This document shows positions 35,627 through 45,083 of a stretch of DNA of 64,000 bases, in pieces. Under the pieces are notes generated by a model, which had not been told where the DNA came from, ran no database searches, and saw only the letters and a program-made list of their open reading frames with translations. A program made the translations under genes and the position numbers. This DNA is from Flavobacteriales bacterium (GTDB taxonomy: Bacteria > Bacteroidota > Bacteroidia > Flavobacteriales > JASBRU01). Within the stretch, counting starts at the first letter, position 1; each line of letters starts with the position of its first letter. The DNA is taken from NCBI GenBank assembly GCA_030149285.1, contig JASBRU010000005.1:186001-250000 (forward strand), given 5' to 3'.

Positions 35627-36710
35627 TTATTTTGCAAATAAAGTCTGCTGTTTTGCCATCACCAAAAAATTGAGGGAAATCTTTCGAATTATTATTCAAT
35701 ACCGTACTTAATCCATCACTTATATTAGTTGGGGCCAATACCGCATGACCAGACTCTACTAGTTCTACCCATTCTGTTTCCTCTCGTAAAACCACACATG
35801 GTTTTTGATAGAAATAAGCTTCTTTTTGTACTCCACCGGAATCAGTAAATACTACTGAGCAGTTTTTTTCTAGAGCTACCATCTCTAAATACGAGGCGGG
35901 TGGTATTAGCAAAAAATTATCCGTTGAGTTGATTTCCTCAAGTACAGCTTTATCAAGGTGAGTTTCTATTGCCTTTTTAGTTCTTGGGTGAAGTGGTAAA
36001 ACCAACTTAGTATTCTGTTTTTTTACCAATTCTAATAATGATATAAATAAATGGTTTAATTGCTTTATATCATCAGTATTAGACTGCCTATGTATTGTAG
36101 CTAACCAGTAATTGTTTTTCTCTAATCCGTTTTTAGCTAAAACAGACTCATCTGCTTTTTGTCCATAATACAAAGCGGCATCGTACATGATGTCTCCGGA
36201 ATGATGAATTATAGAATCACTAAAATTCTCTTTCTGTAAATTATTGATGGCCGTTTGGGTAGGGCAAAAAAGAAAATCAGATACATGATCTGTTAATACC
36301 CTATTTACCTCCTCAGGCATCTGCTTGTTGTATGATCGTAAACCGGCCTCTATGTGTGCTACAGGTATATTTAGTTTAGCTGCAGTTAAAGCTCCAGCAA
36401 TAGTTGTATTTGTGTCGCCATAAACAACTACTACATCCGGTTTTTCGGTATTCAATACCGCCTCAAACTTCAGGCTTATTTGCGCTGTTTGCTGTGTATG
36501 AGAACCTGAGCCAACCTCTAAATGGTAGTTTGGTTTAGGAATATCCATTTCGGTAAAAAATACCTCCGACATATTCTCATCATAATGCTGACCGGAATGC
36601 ACCAATACTTCTTTAATAATACTAGAGTAGCTATCTCTTATTACTCTGCTTAATGCTGCTGCTTTTATAAATTGAGGACGGGCGCCTACAAGTGTAACTA
36701 CCTTTATCAT
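35607..36710 (-). CDS. wecB: UDP-N-acetylglucosamine 2-epimerase (non-hydrolysing)
   Basis: This 367-residue cytosolic enzyme interconverts UDP-GlcNAc and UDP-ManNAc. The GT-B-type fold has the N-terminal VGARPQFIKAAAL, HSGQHYDENMSE, HIEAGLRSYNKQMPEE and the nucleotide-binding SGGVQKEA with VLREETEW. No wecC-type dehydrogenase is in the window, so ManNAc itself, rather than its uronate, may be the product used. It overlaps the start of radC's stop region and the toroid gene, placing UDP-ManNAc supply at the head of the glycan run. Confidence 0.93.
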   Translation of the reverse strand: MIKVVTLVGARPQFIKAAALSRVIRDSYSSIIKEVLVHSGQHYDENMSEVFFTEMDIPKPNYHLEVGSGSHTQQTAQISLKFEAVLNTEKPDVVVVYGDTNTTIAGALTAAKLNIPVAHIEAGLRSYNKQMPEEVNRVLTDHVSDFLFCPTQTAINNLQKENFSDSIIHHSGDIMYDAALYYGQKADESVLAKNGLEKNNYWLATIHRQSNTDDIKQLNHLFISLLELVKKQNTKLVLPLHPRTKKAIETHLDKAVLEEINSTDNFLLIPPASYLEMVALEKNCSVVFTDSGGVQKEAYFYQKPCVVLREETEWVELVESGHAVLAPTNISDGLSTVLNNNSKDFPQFFGDGKTADFICKIIAKNIQ

Positions 36711-37405
36711 AAAATACCTTTATCCATAAAACTGTAGTATTCCTTTTCTGTAATAATAAGGTGGTCTAACACCTTTATATCCATTACAGTACCCGCTTCT
36801 TTTATTTTTTTAGTTAAGCGTATATCTGCATCACTAGGATTTAAGTTCCCTGATGGATGATTATGGCACAACACAATAGATGTTGCCAATTGCTCTAAAG
36901 CATGTTTAAATACTATTCTGCTATCTACCACAGTACCCGTAATACCACCTTTACTTATATTCTGTTTGCTTATTACTTTATTGGAGTTACTTAAATATAG
37001 TACCCAAAACTCTTCGTGCCCTAACTCCCCTAATACAGGTTGCATTAGTTCATAAACATCTTTACTGCTAGATATTACGGGCTTTTGCATTGCTTCAGAC
37101 TCTCTTCTTCTACGTCCTAACTCTAAAGCTGTTATAATGCTAATAGCCTTTGCTTCGCCAATACCTTTAAACTTGGTTAAATCTGCTACGCTAAGCCTAC
37201 CTAACTCCGATAAATTATTATTTACAGATTGCAAAATGCGCTTTGATAAATCTACAGCAGACTCTGTTCTATTACCCGAACCAATTAAAATGGCTATTAA
37301 CTCTGCATCAGACAAACTTATTTTTCCTTTATTCAATAACTTTTCCCTGGGTCTGTCGTCTTCAGCCCACGATTTAATTGAAAAAGATTTTGGGTATTCT
37401 TCCAT
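36707..37405 (-). CDS. radC: RadC-family JAB1/MPN-domain protein
   Basis: This 232-residue protein has an N-terminal helix-hairpin-helix part (LLNKGKISLSDAELIAILIG, GRLSVADLTKFKGIGEAKA) and a C-terminal JAB1/MPN domain with the metal motif CHNHPSGNLNPSDADI. Despite the name, a DNA repair role is doubtful; the function is unsettled. The ATG at 37405 gives the family-typical start MEEYPKSFSIKSWAEDDRPR. A TACTTTTG box (37419-37412, minus) is close enough that the transcript could be leaderless. It overlaps wecB and is the first gene of the minus-strand run. Confidence 0.9.
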   Translation of the reverse strand: MEEYPKSFSIKSWAEDDRPREKLLNKGKISLSDAELIAILIGSGNRTESAVDLSKRILQSVNNNLSELGRLSVADLTKFKGIGEAKAISIITALELGRRRRESEAMQKPVISSSKDVYELMQPVLGELGHEEFWVLYLSNSNKVISKQNISKGGITGTVVDSRIVFKHALEQLATSIVLCHNHPSGNLNPSDADIRLTKKIKEAGTVMDIKVLDHLIITEKEYYSFMDKGIL

Positions 37406-37548
37406 CGATATCAAAAGTACACAATCTATAAATATTGAAAACAACGGGTTTTAAAAGCTTTCATTGCCCTCCTAAACTTGCTTTTACCATTTTTTTTACT
37501 ACTTTTAGTCTGTTAACCAAGTAATTAGAACATAACCCCCATTATGCT

Positions 37549-39285
37549 ATGAGAAATATTACAAAGATAGTAGTGCTTTTTGCACTGTTTATTTTTCTCT
37601 CTACAAACTTAAAAGCGCAAAGTCCTACACAACCAACCTATGAGAAAAAGGTGTATGTAGATGCAGACCAAAACACCTATGTGCAAAAGTCTTTACCACT
37701 TTATTTAAGTTTTTCTACCACTAAAGGTGGTACCCAGCACCCATTAAACAGTAAAGCTAGTGCAGACTATGCCAACCCAATGTATTTAGATACTGAAGGC
37801 ATCAACTACATTAGAAGCCGTTGGGCAGTTGATAAAGAAACAGGCAGAACTATACAGCCTCAGCAAGAAATTTTATTTGAAATTTACGCCGATGGTATAG
37901 CGCCATCTACTTCAATTAAGTTTAGCGGTGCGCCAAAATATGTATCGGGTAAAACTTATTACGGTAAAGGTTTAAATTTTGACCTTACCTCTCGTGATGG
38001 TGTTTCTGGTGTAGAAGGCACTCATTATGCATTAGATGCCAATACTTATGCAGATTACAACAGCACAGTATCTGTTGGTAAAGAAGGTGAGCACAACTTA
38101 TACTACTATGCTCATGATTTTGTAGGTAATGCAGAAGCAAGTAAAAGCAGAACTTTTACAGTAGACATCTCTTCTCCTAAATCATCTAGCGAGATTGTAG
38201 GCATTAAGTACAACAACAATATTATAGCACCAAGCACTAAGTTTAAATTGACTATCAATGACAACCTATCTGGTGTAAGACGCACTTATTATTCTTTTGA
38301 TAATGGTAAAAACAACTACTATGGTAGCCAAATAAACACCTATGGTTTAAGCGATGGTGAACACACACTATATTACTACGCAGTAGATAATGTAAAGAAT
38401 GAAGAAACTAAAAACAGCTTTACATTTTACTTAGACAAAATAGCCCCTGTGGTAGAAAACAAAGTTGTAGGTGATCAACACAAAGGAAGATACTTATATG
38501 TATCTAACAGAACAGATATCAACTTATCTGCAACAGATAACAAAGCAGGTGTGCAAAAAATCAATTATAACATTGATGGTGGTAGTAATAATACCTTTAG
38601 TTCTAACTTTAAGGTAACTGATAAAACGGGTGCGCACTACATCAATTACACAGGTACTGATAATGTTGAGAATAAAAGTGCTAGAAAAACACTAACCGTT
38701 TATATGGACAATAAAATGCCAAGTACTGGTATTAAGTATGGTTCTCCACAGTTTTTTGATAGAGACACTTTGTTTATCAATAAAGACACCAAGATTACTC
38801 TATTCTCATCTGACGCCCATTCTGGTGTGCAAAAAACAGAATATGCTGTAGACGGTGGCGCTATGCAAGCTTATAGCCAGTTTACAATACCCGGAGAAGG
38901 AAACCATAACATAAAGTTCAACTCTACAGACAATGTAAACAACGTTGAGCAAGTAAAAGAAAGCAGAACTTTTGTAGACAATACTGCACCGGAGATTTAT
39001 GCAAACTTTAGCATACAACCAATTGGTACTAAAGACGGGCTTAAGGTATATCCAAACTATACACGTTTATACTTAGGAGCAACAGACAAGCATGTAGGTA
39101 CCGAGAAGATTTTATACTCTATTAATGGAGAGCCTTTAAGAGATTATTCTAGTCCATATACATTAGACATCTCTGAGTTGGATACTTTTAAAAGCAATAA
39201 AAAGTATTCAGTAAAAGTGGTTTCTAAAGATAAACTAGGTAATACCTCAGAAAAAACGATAGAGTTTTACGTTGGCACAGAGTAA
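37549..39285 (+). CDS. Secreted repeat protein (OmpL47-like Ig-type repeats)
   Basis: This 578-residue protein has a signal peptide (residues 1-23, ending LKAQ). Five Ig-like beta units of about 91 residues recur: the motif Gly-x-x-x-x-x-Tyr-hydrophobic-hydrophobic-Asp-Gly begins at residues 154 (GVEGTHYALD), 242 (GVRRTYYSFD), 334 (GVQKINYNID), 426 (GVQKTEYAVD) and 517 (GTEKILYSIN). This resembles OmpL47-type domains, with conserved GEH.LYYYA.D.V.N segments between units. It is likely a cell-surface or periplasmic protein with a binding role. It is divergent from radC and ended by a strong terminator. Confidence 0.82.
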   Translation: MRNITKIVVLFALFIFLSTNLKAQSPTQPTYEKKVYVDADQNTYVQKSLPLYLSFSTTKGGTQHPLNSKASADYANPMYLDTEGINYIRSRWAVDKETGRTIQPQQEILFEIYADGIAPSTSIKFSGAPKYVSGKTYYGKGLNFDLTSRDGVSGVEGTHYALDANTYADYNSTVSVGKEGEHNLYYYAHDFVGNAEASKSRTFTVDISSPKSSSEIVGIKYNNNIIAPSTKFKLTINDNLSGVRRTYYSFDNGKNNYYGSQINTYGLSDGEHTLYYYAVDNVKNEETKNSFTFYLDKIAPVVENKVVGDQHKGRYLYVSNRTDINLSATDNKAGVQKINYNIDGGSNNTFSSNFKVTDKTGAHYINYTGTDNVENKSARKTLTVYMDNKMPSTGIKYGSPQFFDRDTLFINKDTKITLFSSDAHSGVQKTEYAVDGGAMQAYSQFTIPGEGNHNIKFNSTDNVNNVEQVKESRTFVDNTAPEIYANFSIQPIGTKDGLKVYPNYTRLYLGATDKHVGTEKILYSINGEPLRDYSSPYTLDISELDTFKSNKKYSVKVVSKDKLGNTSEKTIEFYVGTE

Positions 39286-39322
39286 TTAACGTTGCCTTTC
39301 CCCCATCAAAAACTTAAGGCAA

Positions 39323-39358
39323 TAAAAAAAGCCTCCGAAATTCGGAGGCTTTTTTTTA
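39323..39358. terminator. Bidirectional terminator between the repeat protein gene and rpsT
   Basis: AAAAAAAGCCTCCGAA / TTCGGAGGCTTTTTTT lies between convergent genes. The stem is about 15 bp with almost no loop. Confidence 0.92.
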
Positions 39359-39376
39359 TATTCTATTCTTGTTTAC

Positions 39377-39628
39377 TTACAAGCTTGCTACGTGTCTAGT
39401 TAATTTAGACTTTAAGTTAGATGCCTTGTTAGTATGAATAATGTTTTTCTTTGCAAGCTTATCTAGCATACCAATAACATTTGGTAAAGCTGCAGAAGCT
39501 TCTTTCTTATCTGTCATTTCGCGTAAACGAGCAATAGCATTACGAGTAGTTTTATGCTGATACTTGTTACGTATACGCTTAACTTCGTTAGATCTAATTC
39601 TTTTTAATGCAGACTTATGATTAGCCAT
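39377..39628 (-). CDS. rpsT: 30S ribosomal protein S20
   Basis: This 83-residue basic helical protein starts MANHKSALKRIRSNEVKRIR and contains HKTTRNAIARLR and ASNLKSKLTRHVASL, all typical of S20, which binds the 5' domain of 16S rRNA. It lies 21 bases downstream of tRNA-Glu on the same strand, so the tRNA and mRNA are probably cotranscribed and cut apart. Confidence 0.97.
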   Translation of the reverse strand: MANHKSALKRIRSNEVKRIRNKYQHKTTRNAIARLREMTDKKEASAALPNVIGMLDKLAKKNIIHTNKASNLKSKLTRHVASL

Positions 39629-39649
39629 AATAGTATTGTTAAATTTATG

Positions 39650-39721
39650 TAGCCCATAGGAGAATCGAACTCCTGTTTCCAGGATGAAAACCTGGCGTCC
39701 TAACCACTAGACGAATGGGCC
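39650..39721 (-). tRNA. tRNA-Glu (UUC)
   Basis: On the minus strand this 72-nt gene begins GGCCCATTCGTCTAGTGG, with a 7-bp acceptor stem (GGCCCAT / ATGGGCT, the terminal pair G-U), D-arm TCTAGTGGTTAGGA, anticodon stem CCAGG / CCTGG around loop TTTTCAT (anticodon TTC), and the T-arm AGGAGTTCGATTCTCCT. CCA is not encoded. The only tRNA in the window; rpsT follows closely. Confidence 0.97.
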
Positions 39722-39750
39722 ATTATTGTTCCCTCAATTTTTAGGGACTG

Positions 39751-39780
39751 CAAATGTAAAACATTTTTGAATTTAGCAAA
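39751..39780 (-). promoter_or_regulatory. Promoter of tRNA-Glu and rpsT
   Basis: On the minus strand TTTG (39780-39777) is followed after 18 bases by TACATTTG (39758-39751). The expected start is about 25 bases before the tRNA. Confidence 0.55.
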
Positions 39781-39810
39781 AAATAATACTGACAAATTTT
39801 AAAAGAATTT

Positions 39811-40497
39811 TCATTCTTCTTCATTTGAGAATTTAAAACCAAGTTGTTTTGAGGTTTTTATACGGAACTCGTTGCTCATATTTTGCATCTGATAAACAGT
39901 AACTTCTCGTACATCATTAAACTCAGGGGTCATTAAATCAAACTCCAAACCATAGACAATAGCAGTTTGCACAATAGACTTAATAGCCTCTTTATCAATC
40001 ACATCATTTACAAAATCATTATACATAAAGCCAAATTGTCTTTTCCCTTCGGTAAAAAAGTGAGAGTCTTTATTCACAAATACTCTACCTAATAAAAAAC
40101 CGCTATCTCTAACTCTATTGTACCTAAATGAGTCTGATAAAAAATTATACATATTTATCATGCCGCAATAAGCTGCCAACCTATCTTTCTTGATATATGA
40201 CGATTGGTATATGTGATGGGTAGAATCAAATGCAAATACATTGGTGTGCATATTGAAGATAAGTATATCACCAGAAAACTTTATTTCAGCTTCAAACTCC
40301 CCTTTATCAGTATATTTTACCTCAACAGCAGTATCAACAGCAGCAATTTTTTCATTCAATTCTTCAGCTGTTTCTTTTAATACTTCCTTAAAGATGGCAA
40401 ACATCTCTTTGGTTTTTCTAAAAACTGCCTGTTTAGTACAAGACTTAGTTCTTAGTAAATCATATATCATATCTGTTTGCTCAGGATGCTTTTTCAT
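39811..40497 (-). CDS. Conserved hypothetical protein next to proS
   Basis: This 228-residue soluble protein has no signal peptide. A helical N-terminus (KHPEQTDMIYDLLRTKSCTK) is followed by a mixed alpha/beta core with FDSTHHIYQSSYI, AYCGMINMYNFLSDSF and a DSGFLLGRVFVNKDSHF segment, then an acidic tail. I recall homologues next to proS across Flavobacteriia, but no function. The gene starts 2 bases after proS ends, so the two are an operon. Confidence 0.75.
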   Translation of the reverse strand: MKKHPEQTDMIYDLLRTKSCTKQAVFRKTKEMFAIFKEVLKETAEELNEKIAAVDTAVEVKYTDKGEFEAEIKFSGDILIFNMHTNVFAFDSTHHIYQSSYIKKDRLAAYCGMINMYNFLSDSFRYNRVRDSGFLLGRVFVNKDSHFFTEGKRQFGFMYNDFVNDVIDKEAIKSIVQTAIVYGLEFDLMTPEFNDVREVTVYQMQNMSNEFRIKTSKQLGFKFSNEEE

Positions 40498-40499
40498 AA

Positions 40500-41972
40500 T
40501 TAATATGCTTTTGCAAAGTATACACGCTGCTTAGATGGTTTACCACTATATATACATTTACCTTCTTCCGGTTTTGTATCTAAAGCTATACAACGTATAG
40601 TAGCTTTTGTTTCTTCTTTAATACGTTCTTCTGTTTCTGCAGTACCATCCCAATGGGCCAATACAAAACCACCCTTATTATTCAACACGTCTTTAAACTC
40701 TTCATAAGAATCAACCTTTTGGGTATTTTCTGTTCTAAAGTCTAATGCCTTATTGTAAAGGTTCTTTTGCATATGCTCAAGTATATGCGCTACTTTATTA
40801 TCTATATCAGCTTGCTGTAAAAATTCTTTTTCCATTGTATCTCTACGAGCAACCTCTACAGTACCTTTTTCTAAATCTTTAGGACCAATTGCAATACGTA
40901 CTGGCACCCCCTTCATTTCATACTCCGCAAACTTCCAGCCCGGCTTTTGAGTATCTCTATTGTCATACTTAACTGTAATACCCTTAGCTTCTAAAGATTT
41001 TTTAATTTTAAAAGCTACCTCATCTATTTGTTGTAACTGTTCTTCTCCCTTATATATAGGTACTATTACAACTTGGTACGGAGCTAAGTTTGGAGGTAAT
41101 ACCAATCCGTTATCATCAGAGTGTGTCATTACTAAGGCCCCCATTAAACGAGTAGAAACCCCCCATGAGGTTGCCCAAACATACTCTTGCTTTCCTTCTT
41201 TGGTAGCAAACTTCACATCAAATGCTTTTGCAAAATTTTGCCCTAAGAAATGAGATGTACCTGCTTGTAAAGCCTTACCATCTTGCATTAAAGCTTCAAT
41301 ACAGTATGTATTTAACGCTCCTGCAAAACGTTCCGACTCTGTTTTCACACCTCTTATTACCGGCATTGCCATAAAGTTTTCTGCAAACTCTGCATATACT
41401 TTCAGCATTTGCTCTGCTTCTGCAACAGCCTCTTCTTGAGTAGCGTGTGCCGTATGCCCTTCTTGCCATAAAAACTCAGCAGTACGTAAAAACAAACGCG
41501 TACGCATTTCCCAACGCACCACATTTGCCCATTGGTTTACTAATATTGGCAAGTCTCTATATGATTGTATCCATTTACGGTAGGTATCCCATATAATAGT
41601 TTCTGATGTTGGGCGAACTATTAGCTCTTCCTCTAATTTTGCATCTTCATCTACTACAATACCACTACCATCTTCTGCGTTTTTTAAACGATAGTGGGTT
41701 ACAACAGCACATTCTTTGGCAAAGCCATCTACATGGCTTGCTTCTTTGCTGAAGTAAGATTTAGGTATAAATAATGGAAAGTAAGCGTTTTCATGCCCTG
41801 TTTCCTTAAACTTCTTGTCTAACTCGGCTTGCATTTTTTCCCATATTGCATAACCGTATGGTTTAATCACCATACTCCCTCTAACACCTGAATTCTCTGC
41901 TAAGTCTGCTTTTACTACTAACTCATTGTACCACTTTGAGTAATCTTCTGATCTTGACGTTAATTTTGCCAT
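40500..41972 (-). CDS. proS: Prolyl-tRNA synthetase
   Basis: This 490-residue class II synthetase charges tRNA-Pro. The short archaeal/eukaryote-like form (no editing insertion) is clear from its length and from motif 2 ([20 protein letters not shown]), [30 protein letters not shown] in the anticodon-binding domain and a C-terminal zinc-type extension ([18 protein letters not shown]). E. coli ProS is about 570 residues with an editing domain, absent here. The start ATG is the only one with the family N-terminus. Confidence 0.96.
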   Translation of the reverse strand: MAKLTSRSEDYSKWYNELVVKADLAENSGVRGSMVIKPYGYAIWEKMQAELDKKFKETGHENAYFPLFIPKSYFSKEASHVDGFAKECAVVTHYRLKNAEDGSGIVVDEDAKLEEELIVRPTSETIIWDTYRKWIQSYRDLPILVNQWANVVRWEMRTRLFLRTAEFLWQEGHTAHATQEEAVAEAEQMLKVYAEFAENFMAMPVIRGVKTESERFAGALNTYCIEALMQDGKALQAGTSHFLGQNFAKAFDVKFATKEGKQEYVWATSWGVSTRLMGALVMTHSDDNGLVLPPNLAPYQVVIVPIYKGEEQLQQIDEVAFKIKKSLEAKGITVKYDNRDTQKPGWKFAEYEMKGVPVRIAIGPKDLEKGTVEVARRDTMEKEFLQQADIDNKVAHILEHMQKNLYNKALDFRTENTQKVDSYEEFKDVLNNKGGFVLAHWDGTAETEERIKEETKATIRCIALDTKPEEGKCIYSGKPSKQRVYFAKAY

Positions 41973-42047
41973 TTAAACTTGGTATGGATTTTGTTTGTTA
42001 TATAAATGTATAGCTCTGCAAAGCTAAGTAAATAAAAAAGTTTTGAT

Positions 42048-43484
42048 ATGAAAATAATTGTTCCACTTTCGATTTTAGCAGTTATCCTTACTGCTTCCTG
42101 TTCATCCGGCACCTATAGCAGTGTTTATGATGACGGTATATACTATGATTCGGACAGAGAATATACTGCCGAACCTCAGCCTGTTATTGTATCACAACCT
42201 ACACAAGAAATAACAAACCAAAATAACGAAGCCTATGATGACTATAGTGACAATTGGTTTTCTGAAGAAGAAAATAGCACAAATTATGACTATAGCGAGG
42301 TTTATTATGATGAAGAAAGCGGATCTTATGTAACCAATAATTATTACTACGGTAATGACAATTATTATGAATACTCATCTAGAATAAGACGTTTTCATAG
42401 AAACTACGGTTACAATTATTACGACCCTTACTATACAAACGCATATTGGTATACCTATGACCCTTTTTATTATGGCACAAGTATTTACTGCCCAACCCCA
42501 GGTTGGGGCTGGAGTGTAGGATACAACACCTGGGGTGGTTGGGGTTGGGGCTTCAACTATGGGTATAGCCCATGGGGTTACTCCTATTGGAATAGACCTT
42601 GGGGATATTATGGTGGCTATTGGGGATACGGAAATTATTGGAATGGATACTCTCATGGGTATAATGATGGTTACATTGCGGGCACTTATTACAACAGCTA
42701 TGATAATAACAGTTATTACTATGGACCAAGAAGATCTGGTAATACAGGTGGTAACTCTGGTGGGTCCCGTTCGCAAAGAAGTATTGGTGACATATACACA
42801 CAGGGCTTAAAAACAGGAACTGTTTCTGCTCCTAGTAGAAGAAGCGCTGATGAAATAATGAATACTTATACTAGAGAACACCCTAGAACAACTATTAATA
42901 AATCTAGTGGTACTTCTGCTCCTAGCAACACACAAACTATTGGTGGCAGGTCTGGTTCTACATCTCCTTCAAACCAAGGCTCTACAACAACACCTAATAG
43001 AAATAGAGACTTTAATAGCGAGAGTAATCCTAGAAACAACACAAAAGGACGATCTAGTGCACCAACAAATAACCAAGGTATAAACAACAACTCTACACCT
43101 AGTAACAGTACCCCTAGGTCTACAAATACACCTACAAATACCGCCCCTACTAGGAATAGGAGTTTAAATGACAATACAGCTCCATCTGGCAATACAAGAC
43201 CAACAAGCCCTAGCAATAGTAAACCAAATAGACCTAGCAGAACTTCAGGAAAAAGTAGTTCTCCTTCAAATAATAGAAGTAGAACTCCTAGCTACAAACC
43301 AAATAAAAGTAGTAGTCCTAGCAATAGGTCTAACAACAGAAGTACTAGCCCTAATAGGTCAAGTACTCCTCCATCTAGGAGCAATAGCACTAGTCCGTCA
43401 CGCTCAAGCAGTCCGTCTAGGTCTAGTAGCCCACCTTCTAGATCAAGAGGTAGCAGTGGAAGAAGTAATAGCAGACGTAGATAA
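42048..43484 (+). CDS. Low-complexity lipoprotein (Tyr/Gly/Trp-rich, then Ser/Pro/Arg/Asn-rich)
   Basis: This 478-residue lipoprotein has a signal peptide with lipobox TASC (Cys19). Residues 20-110 are acidic and Tyr-rich; about 120-230 is an aromatic region (repeats of WG, YG, GWGWG, NYYD); the remaining half is dominated by Ser, Pro, Thr, Asn and Arg, with SPSRSSSP-type runs near the end. It has no recognisable catalytic domain. Homologues beside proS in this phylum have sometimes been given the name of proS by mistake. It is 13 bases upstream of a FadL-type porin gene, so a shared envelope role is possible. Confidence 0.82.
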   Translation: MKIIVPLSILAVILTASCSSGTYSSVYDDGIYYDSDREYTAEPQPVIVSQPTQEITNQNNEAYDDYSDNWFSEEENSTNYDYSEVYYDEESGSYVTNNYYYGNDNYYEYSSRIRRFHRNYGYNYYDPYYTNAYWYTYDPFYYGTSIYCPTPGWGWSVGYNTWGGWGWGFNYGYSPWGYSYWNRPWGYYGGYWGYGNYWNGYSHGYNDGYIAGTYYNSYDNNSYYYGPRRSGNTGGNSGGSRSQRSIGDIYTQGLKTGTVSAPSRRSADEIMNTYTREHPRTTINKSSGTSAPSNTQTIGGRSGSTSPSNQGSTTTPNRNRDFNSESNPRNNTKGRSSAPTNNQGINNNSTPSNSTPRSTNTPTNTAPTRNRSLNDNTAPSGNTRPTSPSNSKPNRPSRTSGKSSSPSNNRSRTPSYKPNKSSSPSNRSNNRSTSPNRSSTPPSRSNSTSPSRSSSPSRSSSPPSRSRGSSGRSNSRRR

Positions 43485-43497
43485 AAAAATAATAAGC

Positions 43498-44940
43498 ATG
43501 AAAAAGTACATATATATCATCCCAATGTTTGTTTTGGGAATAGGCACAACCTTTGCTCAAAACTCCGGAGATGCACTCAGATATTCGCAAACTACTCTTA
43601 TTGGTAGTGCTAGATTTAATGGTATGGGCGGGGCCTTTGGCGCACTTGGAAACGACTATACAGGAACCTACATTAACCCGGCAGGGTTTAGCGTTTTTAG
43701 AAATGACTATGCAGGCTTTTCCTTCGATTTTATGGCTAGAAAATCTGATGCAAATTATTTTGGAAGCCAAAATGATGATTCAAAAATCAATCTAAACTTA
43801 AGTAGCTTAGGCTTTGTAAAACACATTGATATTAATGACAATGGTTGGGACAAACTAAGTATTAGTTTTGGTTTAAACAGAACCAATAATTTTCATAGAA
43901 GATTGGATATTATTGGCACAAATACCCAAAACTCTTTGGCTGATGTTTTTCTGAAAAATGCCAATAATCAAGGTTATACACCAGATGATTTAGACCCATT
44001 TAATGAACAATTGGCTTTTGACACTTATCTTTTAGATACTGTTGGAGGAGCCACAAATTACGAATCACCAGTACCATCAAACTCTGGTTCTAGGCAAAAC
44101 CTTCATTTACGCTCAAATGGTTATACCGAAGAGTTTTCTATAGGTTTTGGAGCAAAATATGAAGACAACCTATACATAGGATTAAGTATTGGTATAAACG
44201 GTGTTAAATATGAAGAAACCCGTACTCACACAGAATCTGAGTTTGATCCTTTATCTAGTCTACACAGTTTTACTTTCAATAATTATTTAAAAACCACAGG
44301 AGGTGGTGCAACTATTAAACTTGGTTTTATATATACACCCACAAAATGGTTTCGCTTAGGCATGGCATACCACTCACCTACTTGGTATACATTAACTGAT
44401 GATTATGCATCTGATATGCAAACCACTTTTAAAGACTCTGCACAATACAATGCAAACTCTCCTGATGGCTCTTTTGATTACAGAATAAATACACCAATGA
44501 AGGTGATTACAAGTGTTGGTTTCGTTATAGGTAGGTATGGTATTATTAGTGCGGACTATGAGTTTGTTGATTATACTACAGCTCGTATTAAATCTGACAA
44601 CTATCATTTCTTTAACGAAAACAATGCAATTACAACCTCATTTAAACCTGCTTCAAACATTCGTGTTGGTGCAGAGTTAAGAATTGCACCTACTATTAGT
44701 TTAAGAGGTGGGTATAGCTACTTAGGTTCACCCTACGAAGATGATATCAATAACGGAGGAGAATCTGTAAGCTACTCTGGTGGTATTGGTTTTAAAGAAG
44801 ATAACTTTTCTATAGACTTTGCCTATGTATACACTCAGCAAGACCAACAATACTATTTATATGACTCAGCAATAAATACTCCTGCTGACCTTGAAACTAT
44901 TACTAAAAACTTTATAGCTTCATTTACATATCATTTTTAG
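43498..44940 (+). CDS. OmpP1/FadL/TodX-type outer-membrane transporter
   Basis: This 480-residue protein starts at the ATG at 43498 (13 bases after the previous stop), giving a clean signal peptide (MKKYIYIIPMFVLGIGTTFA). The mature part opens with DALRYSQTTLIGSARFNGMG, the FadL-type N-terminal segment, then GNDYTGTYINPAG, and a C-terminal series of beta-strands ending in FIASFTYHF, the aromatic end of outer-membrane barrels. Family members import hydrophobic compounds such as fatty acids. A longer reading upstream runs through the lipoprotein in another frame and is rejected. A perfect palindromic terminator follows. Confidence 0.88.
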   Translation: MKKYIYIIPMFVLGIGTTFAQNSGDALRYSQTTLIGSARFNGMGGAFGALGNDYTGTYINPAGFSVFRNDYAGFSFDFMARKSDANYFGSQNDDSKINLNLSSLGFVKHIDINDNGWDKLSISFGLNRTNNFHRRLDIIGTNTQNSLADVFLKNANNQGYTPDDLDPFNEQLAFDTYLLDTVGGATNYESPVPSNSGSRQNLHLRSNGYTEEFSIGFGAKYEDNLYIGLSIGINGVKYEETRTHTESEFDPLSSLHSFTFNNYLKTTGGGATIKLGFIYTPTKWFRLGMAYHSPTWYTLTDDYASDMQTTFKDSAQYNANSPDGSFDYRINTPMKVITSVGFVIGRYGIISADYEFVDYTTARIKSDNYHFFNENNAITTSFKPASNIRVGAELRIAPTISLRGGYSYLGSPYEDDINNGGESVSYSGGIGFKEDNFSIDFAYVYTQQDQQYYLYDSAINTPADLETITKNFIASFTYHF

Positions 44941-44961
44941 CCCATCCTATGATGAATGATT

Positions 44962-44993
44962 AAAGCTCTTAATGGTACCATTAAGAGCTTTTT
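44962..44993 (+). terminator. Intrinsic terminator after the FadL-type gene
   Basis: AAAGCTCTTAATGG / TACCATTAAGAGCTTT is a nearly perfect palindrome followed by a T-run on the plus strand. Confidence 0.9.
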
Positions 44994-45083
44994 TAATGTA
45001 AACACATTCGTTTAAGAACAATATTTGTTTTGAATGGTTCTAAACTAATGATGAAAGATATGACTCAAGTAAAATCTATGACG

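Noticed and set aside
26102-36710. An exosortase or PEP-CTERM protein gene
   Set aside because: Checked because wecB, a deacetylase and a FemAB-like gene are present, but no exosortase-like membrane protein or sorting signal is in the window.
42375-42810. Several open frames on both strands in the aromatic low-complexity region
   Set aside because: They arise from the biased codons of the Tyr/Gly/Trp-rich lipoprotein and show no signal, motif or start context of their own.
43021-43484. Repeated short DNA words (about AGTAGTCC/TCTAGG) resembling a CRISPR or tandem repeat
   Set aside because: They encode Ser-Pro-Arg runs; lengths are irregular and there are no spacers.
43168-43497. A longer N-terminus for the FadL-type porin
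   Set aside because: It runs through the lipoprotein's coding region in another frame. The ATG at 43498 gives a clean signal peptide and lies 13 bases after the previous stop.
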